Source of the DNA: Curvibacter lanceolatus ATCC 14669
GTDB lineage: Bacteria; Pseudomonadota; Gammaproteobacteria; Burkholderiales; Burkholderiaceae_C
Direction: 5' to 3'
DNA: 64,000 bases
NCBI RefSeq assembly: GCF_000381265.1
Contig: NZ_KB906254.1
Location: forward strand, 248,001 to 312,000
Part shown: piece by piece, positions 1 through 9,357 of the stretch
Position numbering within the stretch: the stretch's first letter is position 1
Layout: each line of letters opens with the position of its first letter
The notes under the pieces: generated by a model
What the model saw: only the letters and a program-made list of their open reading frames with translations
What the model was told of the DNA's origin: nothing
Database searches by the model: none
Position numbers and translations under genes: made by a program

Positions 1-500
1 CCCGAGGGGCGGCACAGGGCGTAGGCGGCGGGGGCGCCGGCGATCACCGCGTCGGCGGCGGCCACCGCGCTGTGCGCCGAGCGCAGGATGGAGCGCCAAC
101 TGGGCGCGCCGATGGGGCAGGACAGATCGCCCAGGTAGTAGCCGGTCTGCGCCACCAGCGAGGGCGAGGGGCAGGGCCCGCGGCGCAGGCCGCCGCCCGG
201 GCTGGGGTAGGGGCCCAGGTTGGGCAGCACTTCAATGCCGGGCTCGACGCCGGGGCGGCGCAAGGCCTGCCAGCGGTCCCAGGCGGTTTCCAGGTAGTCC
301 AGGTAGTGCGGGGCGTGCACGGCGGCCAGGGGCTCGCGCCCCAGCTCGGCAGGCTCGTGCACCGGCACCCCGCAGGCCTGCAGCGCGGCCTGCAGGGCGC
401 TGGCACGGCTGGGCAGGTCGGCCGCGGGCATCAATCGGCCCAGGCGCATGAACTGCTGCGGCGTGTGCAGCATCTGGTCGGGCGAGAAGAAGGCTTGCAT
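1..500 (-). CDS. Histone deacetylase-family / acetylpolyamine aminohydrolase-like protein (3' part outside window)
   Basis: The 166 visible residues begin MQAFFSPDQMLHTPQQF and run off the left edge without a stop. The order (N-terminal target segment, then HAPHYLDYLETAW, then an ending YALCRPSG) fits the arginase/deacetylase fold of class II HDAC-like enzymes that remove acetyl groups from polyamines or similar amines. In this family the catalytic His-His pair follows directly after the CRPxG segment, so it lies just outside the window. It is the last visible gene of a minus-strand operon, 44 bases after an aminotransferase, which fits amine catabolism. The exact substrate is inferred. Confidence 0.8.
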   Translation of the reverse strand, partial: MQAFFSPDQMLHTPQQFMRLGRLMPAADLPSRASALQAALQACGVPVHEPAELGREPLAAVHAPHYLDYLETAWDRWQALRRPGVEPGIEVLPNLGPYPSPGGGLRRGPCPSPSLVAQTGYYLGDLSCPIGAPSWRSILRSAHSAVAAADAVIAGAPAAYALCRPS

Positions 501-544
501 GGGGCACTCCGGGGGCTGGGGGCGTTTCTGGCGGCGCTGGAAGT

Positions 545-1912
545 TCAGGTAGGCAGGCTGGCTTCGAACAGGTCGAAGGCCTGGTCCAGCCGGTCGAACA
601 GGGTGTCGAGCTCGGCCGCGCTGATGATCAGCGGCGGGCACAGGGCCACGGTGTCGCCCATGGCGCGCACGATCAGGCCCTGTTCCTGGGCCAGCTGGGC
701 CAGGCGTGGGCCGGCCTTGAGGGCGGGGGCAAAGGGCTGGCGGCTGGCCTTGTCGGCCACCAGCTCCAGGGCACCGATCAGGCCCACGCCACGGGCTTCG
801 CCCACGCAGCGGCGCTGGCCGAACTGGCGCAGCCGGGCCTGGAAGCCGGGCGCGAGCGCGCGCACGTGCGCCAGGATGTCGTCGTCCTCGTACACCTTGA
901 GGGTTTCGAGCGCGATGGCCGAGGCCACCGGGTGGCCCGAGTAGGTGTAGCCGTGGCCGAAGGTGCCGATGCGCCCGCTGTTGGCGGCCAGGGCGGTGTG
1001 GATGGCGGGCGACACCATCACGGCGGAGATCGGCACATAGCCCGAGGACAAGGCCTTGGCGCAGGTCAGGATGTCGGGCTGCAGGCCGAAGGTGGTCGAG
1101 CCGAACATGTTGCCGGTGCGGCCAAAGCCGCAGATCACCTCGTCGGCCACCAGCAGCACCTGGTACTTGCGCAGCACGGCCTGCACTTTCTCGAAGTAGG
1201 TTTCGGGCGGCACGATCACGCCGCCCGCGCCCATCACCGGCTCGGCAAAGAAGGCGGCCACGGTGTCGGGGCCTTCCTGCAGGATGCGCTGCTCCAGCGC
1301 ATCGGCCAGGCGGGTGGCAAAGTCGGCCTCGCTTTCGCCCGGCAGGCCGTAGCGGTAGTGGTGCGGGCACTCGACATGGCTGATGCGGTCTATCGGCAGG
1401 TCGAAGTCCTGGTGGTTGGCAGGCAGGCCGCTGAGGCTGGCCGCCGCCACCGTCACGCCGTGGTAGGCGCGCTGGCGCGCCAGGATCTTCTTCTTGCCGG
1501 GCTTGCCGATGGCGTTGTGGTAGTACCAGATCATCTTCACCGCGCTGTCGTTGGCCTCAGAGCCCGAGTTGGCAAAGAACACCCGGGCCATGGGCACCGG
1601 TGCCAGGGCCAGCAGCTTTTCGGCCAGTTGCGCCACCGCCGGGTTGGAGCGGTGGTTGAAGGTGTGGTAGTAGGGCAGGGTCTGCAGGGCCTGGGTGCCT
1701 GCCGCGATCAGGCGCGGGTGGCTGAAGCCCAGCGAGCTGCACCACAGGCCCGACATGCCCTCGATGTAGCGGCGGCCCTGCTCGTCTTCGACATGGATGC
1801 CGTCGCCGCGCGTGATCACCAGCGGGCCGACGTCGGCGTGGGTGGCCAGGTTGGTGAAGGGGTGCAGGTGGGCCGCGATGTCCTTGGCGGCCAGCTCGCT
1901 GGGGGTATTCAT
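545..1912 (-). CDS. Class III PLP-dependent aminotransferase (omega-amino acid/polyamine type)
   Basis: A protein of 455 residues starting MNTPSELAAKD; an in-frame extension to 2035 is possible but lacks family similarity. It carries the class III hallmarks: SGSEAND near residue 116, AYHG near 150, the PLP-ring Asp in VADEVICGFGRTG (D257) and the Schiff-base Lys in TCAKALSSGY (K286). Overall it resembles omega-amino acid:pyruvate and putrescine-type (SpuC-like) transaminases. It lies 37 bases after the dehydrogenase gene and before a deacetylase-like gene, so a role in amine or polyamine degradation is likely. Substrate not determined by sequence. Confidence 0.88.
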   Translation of the reverse strand: MNTPSELAAKDIAAHLHPFTNLATHADVGPLVITRGDGIHVEDEQGRRYIEGMSGLWCSSLGFSHPRLIAAGTQALQTLPYYHTFNHRSNPAVAQLAEKLLALAPVPMARVFFANSGSEANDSAVKMIWYYHNAIGKPGKKKILARQRAYHGVTVAAASLSGLPANHQDFDLPIDRISHVECPHHYRYGLPGESEADFATRLADALEQRILQEGPDTVAAFFAEPVMGAGGVIVPPETYFEKVQAVLRKYQVLLVADEVICGFGRTGNMFGSTTFGLQPDILTCAKALSSGYVPISAVMVSPAIHTALAANSGRIGTFGHGYTYSGHPVASAIALETLKVYEDDDILAHVRALAPGFQARLRQFGQRRCVGEARGVGLIGALELVADKASRQPFAPALKAGPRLAQLAQEQGLIVRAMGDTVALCPPLIISAAELDTLFDRLDQAFDLFEASLPT

Positions 1913-1949
1913 GGTGGGGCTTTCTTGGGGGCTGGAAGGTGGGGGCGGT

Positions 1950-2906
1950 TCAGTAGCCGCGTTGCAGGTCGACCGCCACCTCGGCGGCCCGGCCGGCGTC
2001 GACCAGGGCCAGGTTGTCGGCGGTCTGGCGTGCAATCACGGCCGGGTCGGTGCGGGTGGCGATGTGCGGGGTGATGAGGATGCGCGGGTCGGCCCAGAAG
2101 GGGTGTTCGGGGGGCAGGGGCTCTTGCGTCAGGGCATCCAGGGTGGCGGCGGCCAGCTGGCCGCTGGCCAGCGCGGCCAGCAGGTCGGCCTCGACCAGGT
2201 GGGCACCGCGCCCGACATTGATCAGGTGGGCACCCCGAGGCAGTTGATTGAACAGCGGCTGGCCCAGGATGCCGCGGGTGTCTTCGGTCAGCGGCAGCAG
2301 GCACACCAGGGTGTCGCAACCGGCCAGGAATTCGGCCTGCCCGGCCTCGCCATGGAAGGCTTGCAGGCCCGCGGGCAGTTCGCTTTGGGTGTTGCGTTTG
2401 GGCGTGCGGCTCCAGCCGCGCACGCTGTAGCCGATGTTCAACAGCGCCTCGGCACAGGCCAGGCCCAGGGTGCCCAGGCCAGCAATGCCGACGCGGTGCT
2501 GGCGTGGCGGCTGCACGGGCTGCTCTTCCCAGCGGCGCGCGGCGGCGCTGCGCAGGTAGGCCCCCATGTGGCGCTGGTGCTGGATCACGGCCCAGGTGAC
2601 ATAGGCGGTCATGCCCTGCCCCATGTCGGGGTCGATGATGCGGCACGCCGGTACCTCGGGCAGGGCCGGGTCGGCCGTGATGTGGTCGATGCCGGCGCCC
2701 ACCGACTGGATCAGCCGCAGCCGGGGCAGGCGGGCCAGCAGGCCTTCGGGCGGGTACCAGCAGACGGCGGCGTCGATGTCTTCCAGCGGGCCCAGCTCGG
2801 TGCCCAGGCGCAGACGGGCCTGGGGGAACTGGGTCTGGAAGGCGGGCAGCAGGTAGCTGAAGTCGAGGTTGCTGCTCAGAAACGCGATGGTGAGGGGCGC
2901 GGGCAT
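1950..2906 (-). CDS. ghrA: GhrA-type D-2-hydroxyacid dehydrogenase (glyoxylate/hydroxypyruvate reductase A)
   Basis: 318 residues. The NAD(P)-binding Rossmann motif GIAGLGTLG sits mid-protein, followed by LINVGRGAHL and a C-terminal ITPHIATRTDP that supplies the catalytic His. Length and layout match the GhrA branch, which reduces glyoxylate and hydroxypyruvate in the cytoplasm. It starts 9 bases after the transporter ATPase stop and precedes the aminotransferase, so it is co-transcribed with an importer. It may reduce a keto acid made by the aminotransferase; that link is inference. Confidence 0.82.
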   Translation of the reverse strand: MPAPLTIAFLSSNLDFSYLLPAFQTQFPQARLRLGTELGPLEDIDAAVCWYPPEGLLARLPRLRLIQSVGAGIDHITADPALPEVPACRIIDPDMGQGMTAYVTWAVIQHQRHMGAYLRSAAARRWEEQPVQPPRQHRVGIAGLGTLGLACAEALLNIGYSVRGWSRTPKRNTQSELPAGLQAFHGEAGQAEFLAGCDTLVCLLPLTEDTRGILGQPLFNQLPRGAHLINVGRGAHLVEADLLAALASGQLAAATLDALTQEPLPPEHPFWADPRILITPHIATRTDPAVIARQTADNLALVDAGRAAEVAVDLQRGY

Positions 2907-2915
2907 GGGGCGGGC

Positions 2916-4610
2916 TCAGTCTTGGTGGGCATTCAGGCGCGGGATGGCGTCGATCAGCCGGCGGGTGTACTCATGCTGCGGGTTGCGCAGCACCTCGGCG
3001 CTGGGGCCGTACTCGACCACCTGGCCGCGCTGCATCACGGCGATGTGGTCGCACATCTCGCCGGCCACGCGCAGGTCGTGGGTGATGAAGACCATGGCCA
3101 GCTGGAAGCGCTCGCGCACCTCGGCAAACAGCTTGAGCACCTGGGCCTGCACCGACACATCCAGGGCCGACACGGGTTCGTCGGCCACCAGCAGTTCGGG
3201 CTCCATGGCCAGCGCGCGTGCAATGCCGATGCGCTGGCGCTGCCCGCCCGAGAACTCATGCGGAAAGCGGTCGGCGGCCTCGGGGCCCAGGCCCACCAGT
3301 TGCAGCAGCTCCAGGGCCCGGGCCATGGCCACGTCGCGCGGCACGCCCTGGGCGATGGGGCCGGCGGCCAGGGTGGGGCCGATGCGGTGGCGCGGGTTGA
3401 GCGAGGCATAGGGGTCTTGAAAGACCATCTGGATCTTGCCCTTGGCCTGCTGGCGCAGCGCGGCGCCCGACATCAGGTTGCGGCCCTTGAACAGGATGCG
3501 GCCCGACTCGAAGGGCGCCAGGCCGACGATGCAGCGGCCCACGCTCGATTTGCCCGAGCCCGACTCGCCCACCAGGCCCAGGGTCTGGCCGCGGCGCAGT
3601 TCGAAGTTGACGTTTTTTGCGGCGCTGACCTGGCGCCCCTTGCGGAACAGGCCGCCGCCCGAGGTGTAGGTCTTGCACAGGTCCTGCACCTGCAGCACGT
3701 GCATGGGGTCGGGTTCGCCCTCGCGGATCACGGGCTCGCCCTGGGGAATGGCGGCGATCAGCTTCTGGGTGTAGGGGTGGCTGGGCTGGCTCAGCACCTG
3801 GCGGGCCGGGCCGGCCTCGACCACCTGGCCGGTCTGCATCACCACCACGTGGTCGGCGATCTCGGACACCACCCCGAAATCGTGGGTGATGAACAGCAGG
3901 GCCATGCCGCGGCGCTGCTGCAGCTCGCGCATGAGCTTGAGGATCTGCGCCTGCGTGGTGACGTCCAGCGCGGTGGTGGGTTCGTCGGCGATCAGCAGCC
4001 GGGGCTCCAGCAGCATGGCGCAGGCGATCATCACGCGCTGGCGCTGCCCCCCCGAAAGGCGGAAGGGGTAGCTGTCGATCAGCAGGGCCGGGTCGGGCAG
4101 GCCCACATCGGCCAGGGCGGCCAGGATGCGGCGGCGCTTTTCGGCGGCGCCGAGCTTCAGGTGGGCGTCGAACACCTCGGCCAACTGCTCGCCGATGCGC
4201 ATCACCGGGTTGAGGGCGGTCATGGGCTCCTGGAACACCATGCCGATGCGGTGGCCGCGCAGCTCGCGCATCTGGGCTTCGCTGAGCTGCAACAGGTCTT
4301 GCCCGTCAAACAGGATCTGGCCGGCCACGGGCTCGACGTGGGGGCGTGGCAGCAGGCCCATGATGGCGTTGGCAATCATCGATTTACCCGAACCCGACTC
4401 GCCGACCACGCACAGCGTCTGGCCGGCCTGCAGCGTGAACGAGGCACCCTGCACGGCCAGGCGGCGGTCGCCGCCCGAGGGCAGCTTGATGTCGAGGCCG
4501 CGCACTTCCAGCACGGGGGTGTCGGGCAGGGGATCGTTGGCAGGCATGGGGTGGCTTCCGGTCAGGGGCTCGGCACAGGGCTCGGTGGTGGTTTGCAGCA
4601 CGGCGTTCAT
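2916..4610 (-). CDS. Dipeptide/oligopeptide-type ABC transporter, fused double ATP-binding protein
   Basis: 564 residues with two complete ABC cassettes in one chain. Each has a Walker A (GESGSGKS), a signature ([18 protein letters not shown]) and a Walker B ([24 protein letters not shown]). This is the DppD-DppF type fused as in YejF/GsiA proteins. The start [11 protein letters not shown] overlaps the upstream permease stop by one base (TGATG), implying translational coupling. It powers import through the two permeases encoded upstream. The longer frame reaching 4721 lies inside the permease gene and was not used. Confidence 0.93.
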   Translation of the reverse strand: MNAVLQTTTEPCAEPLTGSHPMPANDPLPDTPVLEVRGLDIKLPSGGDRRLAVQGASFTLQAGQTLCVVGESGSGKSMIANAIMGLLPRPHVEPVAGQILFDGQDLLQLSEAQMRELRGHRIGMVFQEPMTALNPVMRIGEQLAEVFDAHLKLGAAEKRRRILAALADVGLPDPALLIDSYPFRLSGGQRQRVMIACAMLLEPRLLIADEPTTALDVTTQAQILKLMRELQQRRGMALLFITHDFGVVSEIADHVVVMQTGQVVEAGPARQVLSQPSHPYTQKLIAAIPQGEPVIREGEPDPMHVLQVQDLCKTYTSGGGLFRKGRQVSAAKNVNFELRRGQTLGLVGESGSGKSSVGRCIVGLAPFESGRILFKGRNLMSGAALRQQAKGKIQMVFQDPYASLNPRHRIGPTLAAGPIAQGVPRDVAMARALELLQLVGLGPEAADRFPHEFSGGQRQRIGIARALAMEPELLVADEPVSALDVSVQAQVLKLFAEVRERFQLAMVFITHDLRVAGEMCDHIAVMQRGQVVEYGPSAEVLRNPQHEYTRRLIDAIPRLNAHQD

Positions 4611-5461
4611 CAGCGTCTCCCATCCAGGCGGGCGTTCAGGCCGTCGTTGAGGCCTTCGCCGACCAGGTTGAGGGCCAGCACGGTGAGCACGATGGCGGCG
4701 CCCGGGAACACGGCCATCCACCAGGCCTGGCGCAGCACGGTGCGGGCCGAGCCCACCATGTAGCCCCAGCTCATCTGGTTGGGGTCGCCCAGGCCCAGAA
4801 AGCTCAGGCTGGACTCCAGCAGGATCGCGGTGGCCACCATCAGCGAGGCCATCACCACGATGGGCGAGGCCGCGTTCGGCAGGATCTGCGTGAGGATGAT
4901 GCGGGGCGTGCTCTGGCCCGACAGCTGGGCTGCGGCCACAAAGTCGCGCTGGCGCAGCGTGAGGAATTCACCGCGGACCAGGCGCGCCACCGGGGGCCAC
5001 GAGACGATGGCAATGGCCGCCACGATGGACTTGACCGAGGGCTCGAAGATGGCCACCAGCACGATGGCCAGGGCAAAGCTGGGGATGGCCTGGAACAGCT
5101 CGGTAAAGCGCATCAGCGTGGCATCCACCCAGCGCCCGAAGTAGCCTGCCACGGCGCCGATGCTGACCCCGATCAGCAGCGACACCAGGGTGGACACGAT
5201 GCCGATCAGCAGCGACACCCGTGCCCCCAGCACCACGCCCGACAGGATGTCGCGCCCCATGGTGTCGGTGCCCAGGGCGAAGCCGTTTTGCTGCCCGGGC
5301 TGCAAAAAGGGCTGCTCGACCATGTCCCAGGGGTCGTGGGCCGCCAGCAGCGGCCCGAAGGCCACCACCAGCGCCACCAGCATCAGCACGATGAGGCCGA
5401 ACAGGGCGCCGCGGTTGCGCCGGAAGCGGCGCCAGAAGGAGTTCTTGGAAGCTTGGCTCAT
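4610..5461 (-). CDS. ABC transporter permease, DppC/OppC type
   Basis: 283 residues with a short basic N-terminus (FWRRFRRNRGALFGL) leading into a first membrane helix, then the helices and cytoplasmic coupling loop of the BPD transporter family (SGQSTPRIILTQILPNA). It is the second permease of the importer; its stop overlaps the ATPase start and it begins 8 bases after the first permease. The N-terminal OppC extension seen here is typical for dipeptide/nickel-type systems. Confidence 0.92.
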   Translation of the reverse strand: MSQASKNSFWRRFRRNRGALFGLIVLMLVALVVAFGPLLAAHDPWDMVEQPFLQPGQQNGFALGTDTMGRDILSGVVLGARVSLLIGIVSTLVSLLIGVSIGAVAGYFGRWVDATLMRFTELFQAIPSFALAIVLVAIFEPSVKSIVAAIAIVSWPPVARLVRGEFLTLRQRDFVAAAQLSGQSTPRIILTQILPNAASPIVVMASLMVATAILLESSLSFLGLGDPNQMSWGYMVGSARTVLRQAWWMAVFPGAAIVLTVLALNLVGEGLNDGLNARLDGRR

Positions 5462-5469
5462 GGAAGACC

Positions 5470-6444
5470 TCAGGCCATTTCGATGCGCGGATCGACCAGG
5501 GTGTAGACCAGGTCGGTGAGCAGGTTGAACAGCACGGCCACGGCGGCGGTGACCAGGAAGCAGCCCAGCAGCAGGTTGTAGTCACGCTGCAGCAGGGCGT
5601 CGAACATCAGGCGGCCGATGCCGGGCCAGGCAAACACGGTTTCGGTCAGCACGGCGCCGCCGATCATCCCGCCGGCCTGGATGCCGGCCAGGGTGACCAC
5701 GGGCAGCAGGGCGTTGCGCAGGATGTGGTTGCGCTGGATGCGGCCCGGGGGCACGCCCTTGGCGCGGGCCGTCTTGACGAAATCCATCTGCGCCACCTCG
5801 AGCATCGAGGCGCGCGTCATGCGGGCGTACACGGCCATGTAGAACAGGGCCAGGGTGAGCGCCGGCAGGATCAGGTGCTTGCCGATGTCCAGCACCCGGT
5901 CCAGCCCGCTCAGCGAGGTGCCGACCGTGAAGAAGCCGAAGCCCGGCAGCCAGTCGAGCTGCACGGTGAAGATCAGCACCGCCATCATGGCCAGCCAGTA
6001 CAGCGGTGTGGCAAAGAAGATCAGCGCCACCACCGTGATGGCGCTGTCCAGCCAGCTGCCCACCCGCCGGCTGGCCATGGCCCCCAGGGCCACCCCGAAC
6101 AGCAGCGACAGGGCAAAGGCGCTGCCGGTCAGCAGCAGGGTGGCGGGCAGGCGGTCGGCGATCAGCTTGAGCACCGGCTGCTGTTGCCGGTACGACCAGC
6201 CCAGGTCCAGCGTGGCCACGTGGCCCAGGTAGTGGCCGAGCTGGGTGGACAGGGGCTGATCCAGCCCGAACTCCTTGCGCAACTGGGCCACGAACTGGGC
6301 GTCCGAGGCCCCGGCCTCGCCCGCGAGCACCGACACCGGGTCGCCGGGGGCGGCGCGGATGAGCAGGAAGTTCACGGTGGCGATCAGCATCAGGGCCAGC
6401 AGGCCCTGCACGATGCGGGTGAGCATGTACTGCAGACGTTTCAT
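5470..6444 (-). CDS. ABC transporter permease, DppB/OppB type
   Basis: 324 residues starting MKRLQYMLTRIVQGLLALM, with an N-terminal membrane helix, a periplasmic segment including VLAGEAGASDAQF, and the permease core with coupling loop ending in RNHILRNALLPVVTL. An upstream in-frame ATG at 6459 would add five residues; the MKRLQYML start is more typical. It pairs with the next permease to form the importer channel and follows the binding-protein gene by 45 bases. Confidence 0.92.
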   Translation of the reverse strand: MKRLQYMLTRIVQGLLALMLIATVNFLLIRAAPGDPVSVLAGEAGASDAQFVAQLRKEFGLDQPLSTQLGHYLGHVATLDLGWSYRQQQPVLKLIADRLPATLLLTGSAFALSLLFGVALGAMASRRVGSWLDSAITVVALIFFATPLYWLAMMAVLIFTVQLDWLPGFGFFTVGTSLSGLDRVLDIGKHLILPALTLALFYMAVYARMTRASMLEVAQMDFVKTARAKGVPPGRIQRNHILRNALLPVVTLAGIQAGGMIGGAVLTETVFAWPGIGRLMFDALLQRDYNLLLGCFLVTAAVAVLFNLLTDLVYTLVDPRIEMA

Positions 6445-6489
6445 GGGCAGATCCGGCAAGTAGGTGGGGCGGCTGGGGGGGGCTTGGGC

Positions 6490-8070
6490 TCAGGTCAGCG
6501 AGGCGCGGCTCAGGCTGTCGTTCAGGCCGATGCCCGAGCTGATCGGGTTCTTGACCTTGCTGCGGTACAGCGTGGGGAAGTTGATCTCGTGCAACCAGGC
6601 CACGGGCACTTCTTCCAGCAGCAGCTTCTGCACCTCCAGGTAGGCCTTGGCGCGCGATTCAGGGTCGGTGGCGCGGGCGCCGGCGGCAAACAGGGCGTCG
6701 ACGCGGCTGTTGCTGTAACCCTCGACGTTATTGAAGGGCGAGCCCTTGGCGATGTTGCTGCTGGTGTAGTTGCGGGCCACGCCCAGGGCCGGGTCACCGT
6801 ACTGGTAGACGTAGGTGAAGGCGATGTCGTAGTCCCACTCGTTGAGGCGCTGGTTCCAGCCCGCCACGTCGGTGCCGGTGAGTTCGATCTTGATGCCGGC
6901 CTGAGTGAGGTTTTGGCGCACGATCTCGGCCTGGCGCTGCCACGACTCGCCATAGGGCAGGGGCAGCAGCTTCAGCGGCTCGCCCTTGTAGCCCGATTCG
7001 GCCAGCAACTGCTTGGCCTTCTCGAGGTTGCGCGGGTACTTGGCCACGTCGTCGCTGTAGTACTTGATGTGGCTGTTGAAGGGGCCGGTGGCGGGCTTGG
7101 CAAAGCCCTGCCAGGCGATCTTGGCCATGGCCTCGCGGTCGATGGCAAACATCACGGCCTGACGGAACTTGACGTTGTTCATCGGGGCCTTGCGGTTGTT
7201 AAGCCACAGCCACGAATGGGGCGAGAAGAACTCCCAGCCCTTGGTGGTCAGCGTCACCCCGGGCAGCTTGGACAGGCGCACCACGTCGAAGAACTCGACC
7301 GCGCCGCCGGGCACCACGTCGACCTTGCCCGATTCGAAGGCCGCGGCCCGCGAGGCGGCGTCGGGGATCACGTGGAAGTACAGGCTTTCCAGCAGCGGCT
7401 GGCCAGGCGTGTGGTAGGCCTCGTTGGCCACCAGCTGGATGTACGAACCCTTGACCCACTCCTTGAACTTGAACGGGCCCGTGCCCAGCGGCGTGGCATT
7501 GGCCGGGTTGGTGGCGAAGTCGGTGCCCTCGTAGACATGCTTGGGCACCATGGGCATGGTGCCGGTCTCGAACAGGCCCAGGAAGGGGCCGAAGGGATAC
7601 TTGAGCTTGAATTCGACCGTCAGCGGGTCGATGGCGCGCACGGTGTCCAGGCACTCCAGGTTGCCGCGCAGGCGGGCGTGGGTCTTGCGCAGGAACACGT
7701 CGACCGAGAACACCACATCGGCCGAGCTGAAGGGCTTGCCGTCGTGCCACTTCACGCCGGGCTTGAGCTTGAAGGTGTAGACCAGGCCGTCCTTGCTCAT
7801 GGTCCAGGCGGTGGCCAGCAGGGGCTGCGGGTTGAGCTTCTCGTCGTAACGCAGCAGGCCTTCGTAGATGTTGCCCGCGATCAGTTGCGTGGGGCCGTTC
7901 TGCACCATGCCCAGCATCAGGCCCGGGGGTTCGGGCTGCACCAGCACGTTGAGCACACCGCCTTTGCGGTCCTGGGCGAGCACGCTCAGGGGAATGCCAG
8001 CCAGGGACAGGCCGAGTCCAGACAGGCCGAGTCCGCTGGCACCGAGTTGAATCATTTCACGACGCTTCAT
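6490..8070 (-). CDS. ABC transporter substrate-binding protein, peptide/amine type (SBP family 5)
   Basis: 526 residues. The N-terminus MKRREMIQLGASGLGLSGLG followed by a hydrophobic stretch and SVLAQ looks like an export signal; the Arg-Arg pair suggests the Tat route, but this is not certain. The mature part is a family 5 extracytoplasmic solute-binding protein, with the typical WHDGKPFSSADVVFSVD segment near residue 110. It would bind the substrate in the periplasm for the permeases encoded downstream. This family takes peptides, amines, opines and nickel, so substrate identity stays open. Confidence 0.92.
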   Translation of the reverse strand: MKRREMIQLGASGLGLSGLGLSLAGIPLSVLAQDRKGGVLNVLVQPEPPGLMLGMVQNGPTQLIAGNIYEGLLRYDEKLNPQPLLATAWTMSKDGLVYTFKLKPGVKWHDGKPFSSADVVFSVDVFLRKTHARLRGNLECLDTVRAIDPLTVEFKLKYPFGPFLGLFETGTMPMVPKHVYEGTDFATNPANATPLGTGPFKFKEWVKGSYIQLVANEAYHTPGQPLLESLYFHVIPDAASRAAAFESGKVDVVPGGAVEFFDVVRLSKLPGVTLTTKGWEFFSPHSWLWLNNRKAPMNNVKFRQAVMFAIDREAMAKIAWQGFAKPATGPFNSHIKYYSDDVAKYPRNLEKAKQLLAESGYKGEPLKLLPLPYGESWQRQAEIVRQNLTQAGIKIELTGTDVAGWNQRLNEWDYDIAFTYVYQYGDPALGVARNYTSSNIAKGSPFNNVEGYSNSRVDALFAAGARATDPESRAKAYLEVQKLLLEEVPVAWLHEINFPTLYRSKVKNPISSGIGLNDSLSRASLT

Positions 8071-8128
8071 GGCAGGAGTCCTTTGTGGGTGAGGGTGGGG
8101 CAGGAATGCGCTTGGATGACAGAGGGGA

Positions 8129-8914
8129 TCAGTCGCGGAAACTGCTGGGCGCGGGGCGCTCCAGGTGCTTGAGCAGGCCCAGCCATTCGCGCTGGTTGGG
8201 GTCGGCCTGGCCAGGCAGGCGGTTGCTGTCGCCGCTCTCGTACTGGCGGGCCGTGCGCTCGCACACCTCGGGCGAGACGAGGCGAACCGGCTGGCCGCTG
8301 CCCTGGATGGCCAGTTGCACCCGGCAGGCGCGGTCGAGGTTGAGCATCAGGATCAGCGCTTCGGAGACCGTGCGGCCCAGCGTCATGAGGCCGTGGTTGC
8401 GCAGGATCATGGCGCGGGCCGTGGGGCCCAGGTCGGCGATCAGGCGTTCGCGCTCGTCCAGGTCGAGGGCGATGCCCTCGAACTCGTGGTAGACGACCCG
8501 GTTGTAGAACTGCAGCGCCCACTGGTTGCAGGGCTGCAACCCATCCTGCAGCGACGACACCGCCACGCCGGCCACGGTGTGGGTGTGCAGCACGCATTGG
8601 GCGTCATGGCGGGCCGAATGCACCGCGCTGTGGATGGTGAAGCCGGCCGGGTTCACGTCATAGGGCGAGGGCTCGATGATCCGGCCCTCCAGATCGATCT
8701 TCACCAGCGATGAGGCGGTGATGTCGCGGAACAGCAGGCCGTAGGGGTTGATCAGGAACTGGTCCTGGGTGCCGGGCACGCGGGCCGAGATGTGGGTGTA
8801 GATGCTGTCATCCAGCCCGAAGTGGGCAATCAGGCGGTAGGCCGCGGCCAGGTCCTGGCGAACCTGCTGCTCGCTCTGGCCTTCTGGGGCGGTGGGGGTA
8901 GACACAGTCGACAT
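8129..8914 (-). CDS. Class II aldolase/adducin-family protein
   Basis: 261 residues. The metal-binding histidines of the class II aldolase fold are visible in VLHTHTVAG and in the later MILRNHGLMTLG. Members include L-fuculose-phosphate aldolase and several decarboxylases, but this copy cannot be assigned a substrate. It is the first gene of the minus-strand transporter operon (58 bases before the binding-protein gene), so the operon promoter should lie in the 8915-9010 region. The neighbours point to catabolism of an imported small molecule. Confidence 0.85.
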   Translation of the reverse strand: MSTVSTPTAPEGQSEQQVRQDLAAAYRLIAHFGLDDSIYTHISARVPGTQDQFLINPYGLLFRDITASSLVKIDLEGRIIEPSPYDVNPAGFTIHSAVHSARHDAQCVLHTHTVAGVAVSSLQDGLQPCNQWALQFYNRVVYHEFEGIALDLDERERLIADLGPTARAMILRNHGLMTLGRTVSEALILMLNLDRACRVQLAIQGSGQPVRLVSPEVCERTARQYESGDSNRLPGQADPNQREWLGLLKHLERPAPSSFRD

Positions 8915-8942
8915 GCACGCTTCCTTCCGGTTGGCCGGGGTG

Positions 8943-9007
8943 CTTGCCTAGTACAAGATGCCCCGTTTTGAGTTGATCTTCGACAGAAGACTGTCGACAG
9001 TTATCAA
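8943..9007 (-). promoter_or_regulatory. Candidate operator region upstream of the transporter operon
   Basis: Three symmetric elements lie just upstream of the first operon gene. CTTGCCTAGTACAAG (8944-8958) has CTTG/CAAG ends. A perfect CGACAG-AAGA-CTGTCG inverted repeat sits at 8981-8996, overlapping the palindrome CTGTCGACAG at 8991-9000. These lie between outer TTGAT (8973) and ATCAA (9003) arms. Such sites usually bind a dimeric regulator; no regulator gene is adjacent. The rest of the gap to 9357 shows no convincing gene. Confidence 0.4.
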
Positions 9008-9357
9008 CTTAGCAGGTTCCGGGCCAGGAAAGAACACCCTGAAAACCCTGAGTCAGGCCGTTCTTCGTGCGCTTTTGGTGCCTGCGTGCACCAGCGCAGG
9101 TCAAAGTCGCCACCAGAAAACGGTCTTCCGTGGGGCGCTCGCGGCTTTTCTGCAGTGCGTTCAGCGTTGATGTGCCCATACCCTTCATTCGGACTCTGGG
9201 GTTCGATGACGCGCGGGTATCCGCCTTCTCGCCAAGGTGCACGGCCTTGGAATTGCGCCGAGCCTGGGCTGGCTTGCGGCCCAGTGCTTGGCCCACCTGG
9301 CACACCTGGCCCACTGATGCTTGGTGTACCTACAGGGCCCTTGGCCGTATCCCCCAG

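Noticed and set aside
1797-4763. Plus-strand open frame of 988 codons
   Set aside because: Antisense to the aminotransferase, dehydrogenase and ABC genes, low-complexity Gly/Gln/His translation; an effect of GC-rich third positions.
5725-8172. Plus-strand open frame of 815 codons
   Set aside because: Antisense shadow of the permease and binding-protein genes, no recognisable domain.
9004-9314. Two overlapping minus-strand frames of about 100 codons
   Set aside because: No ribosome site, family similarity or consistent codon bias; treated as intergenic.
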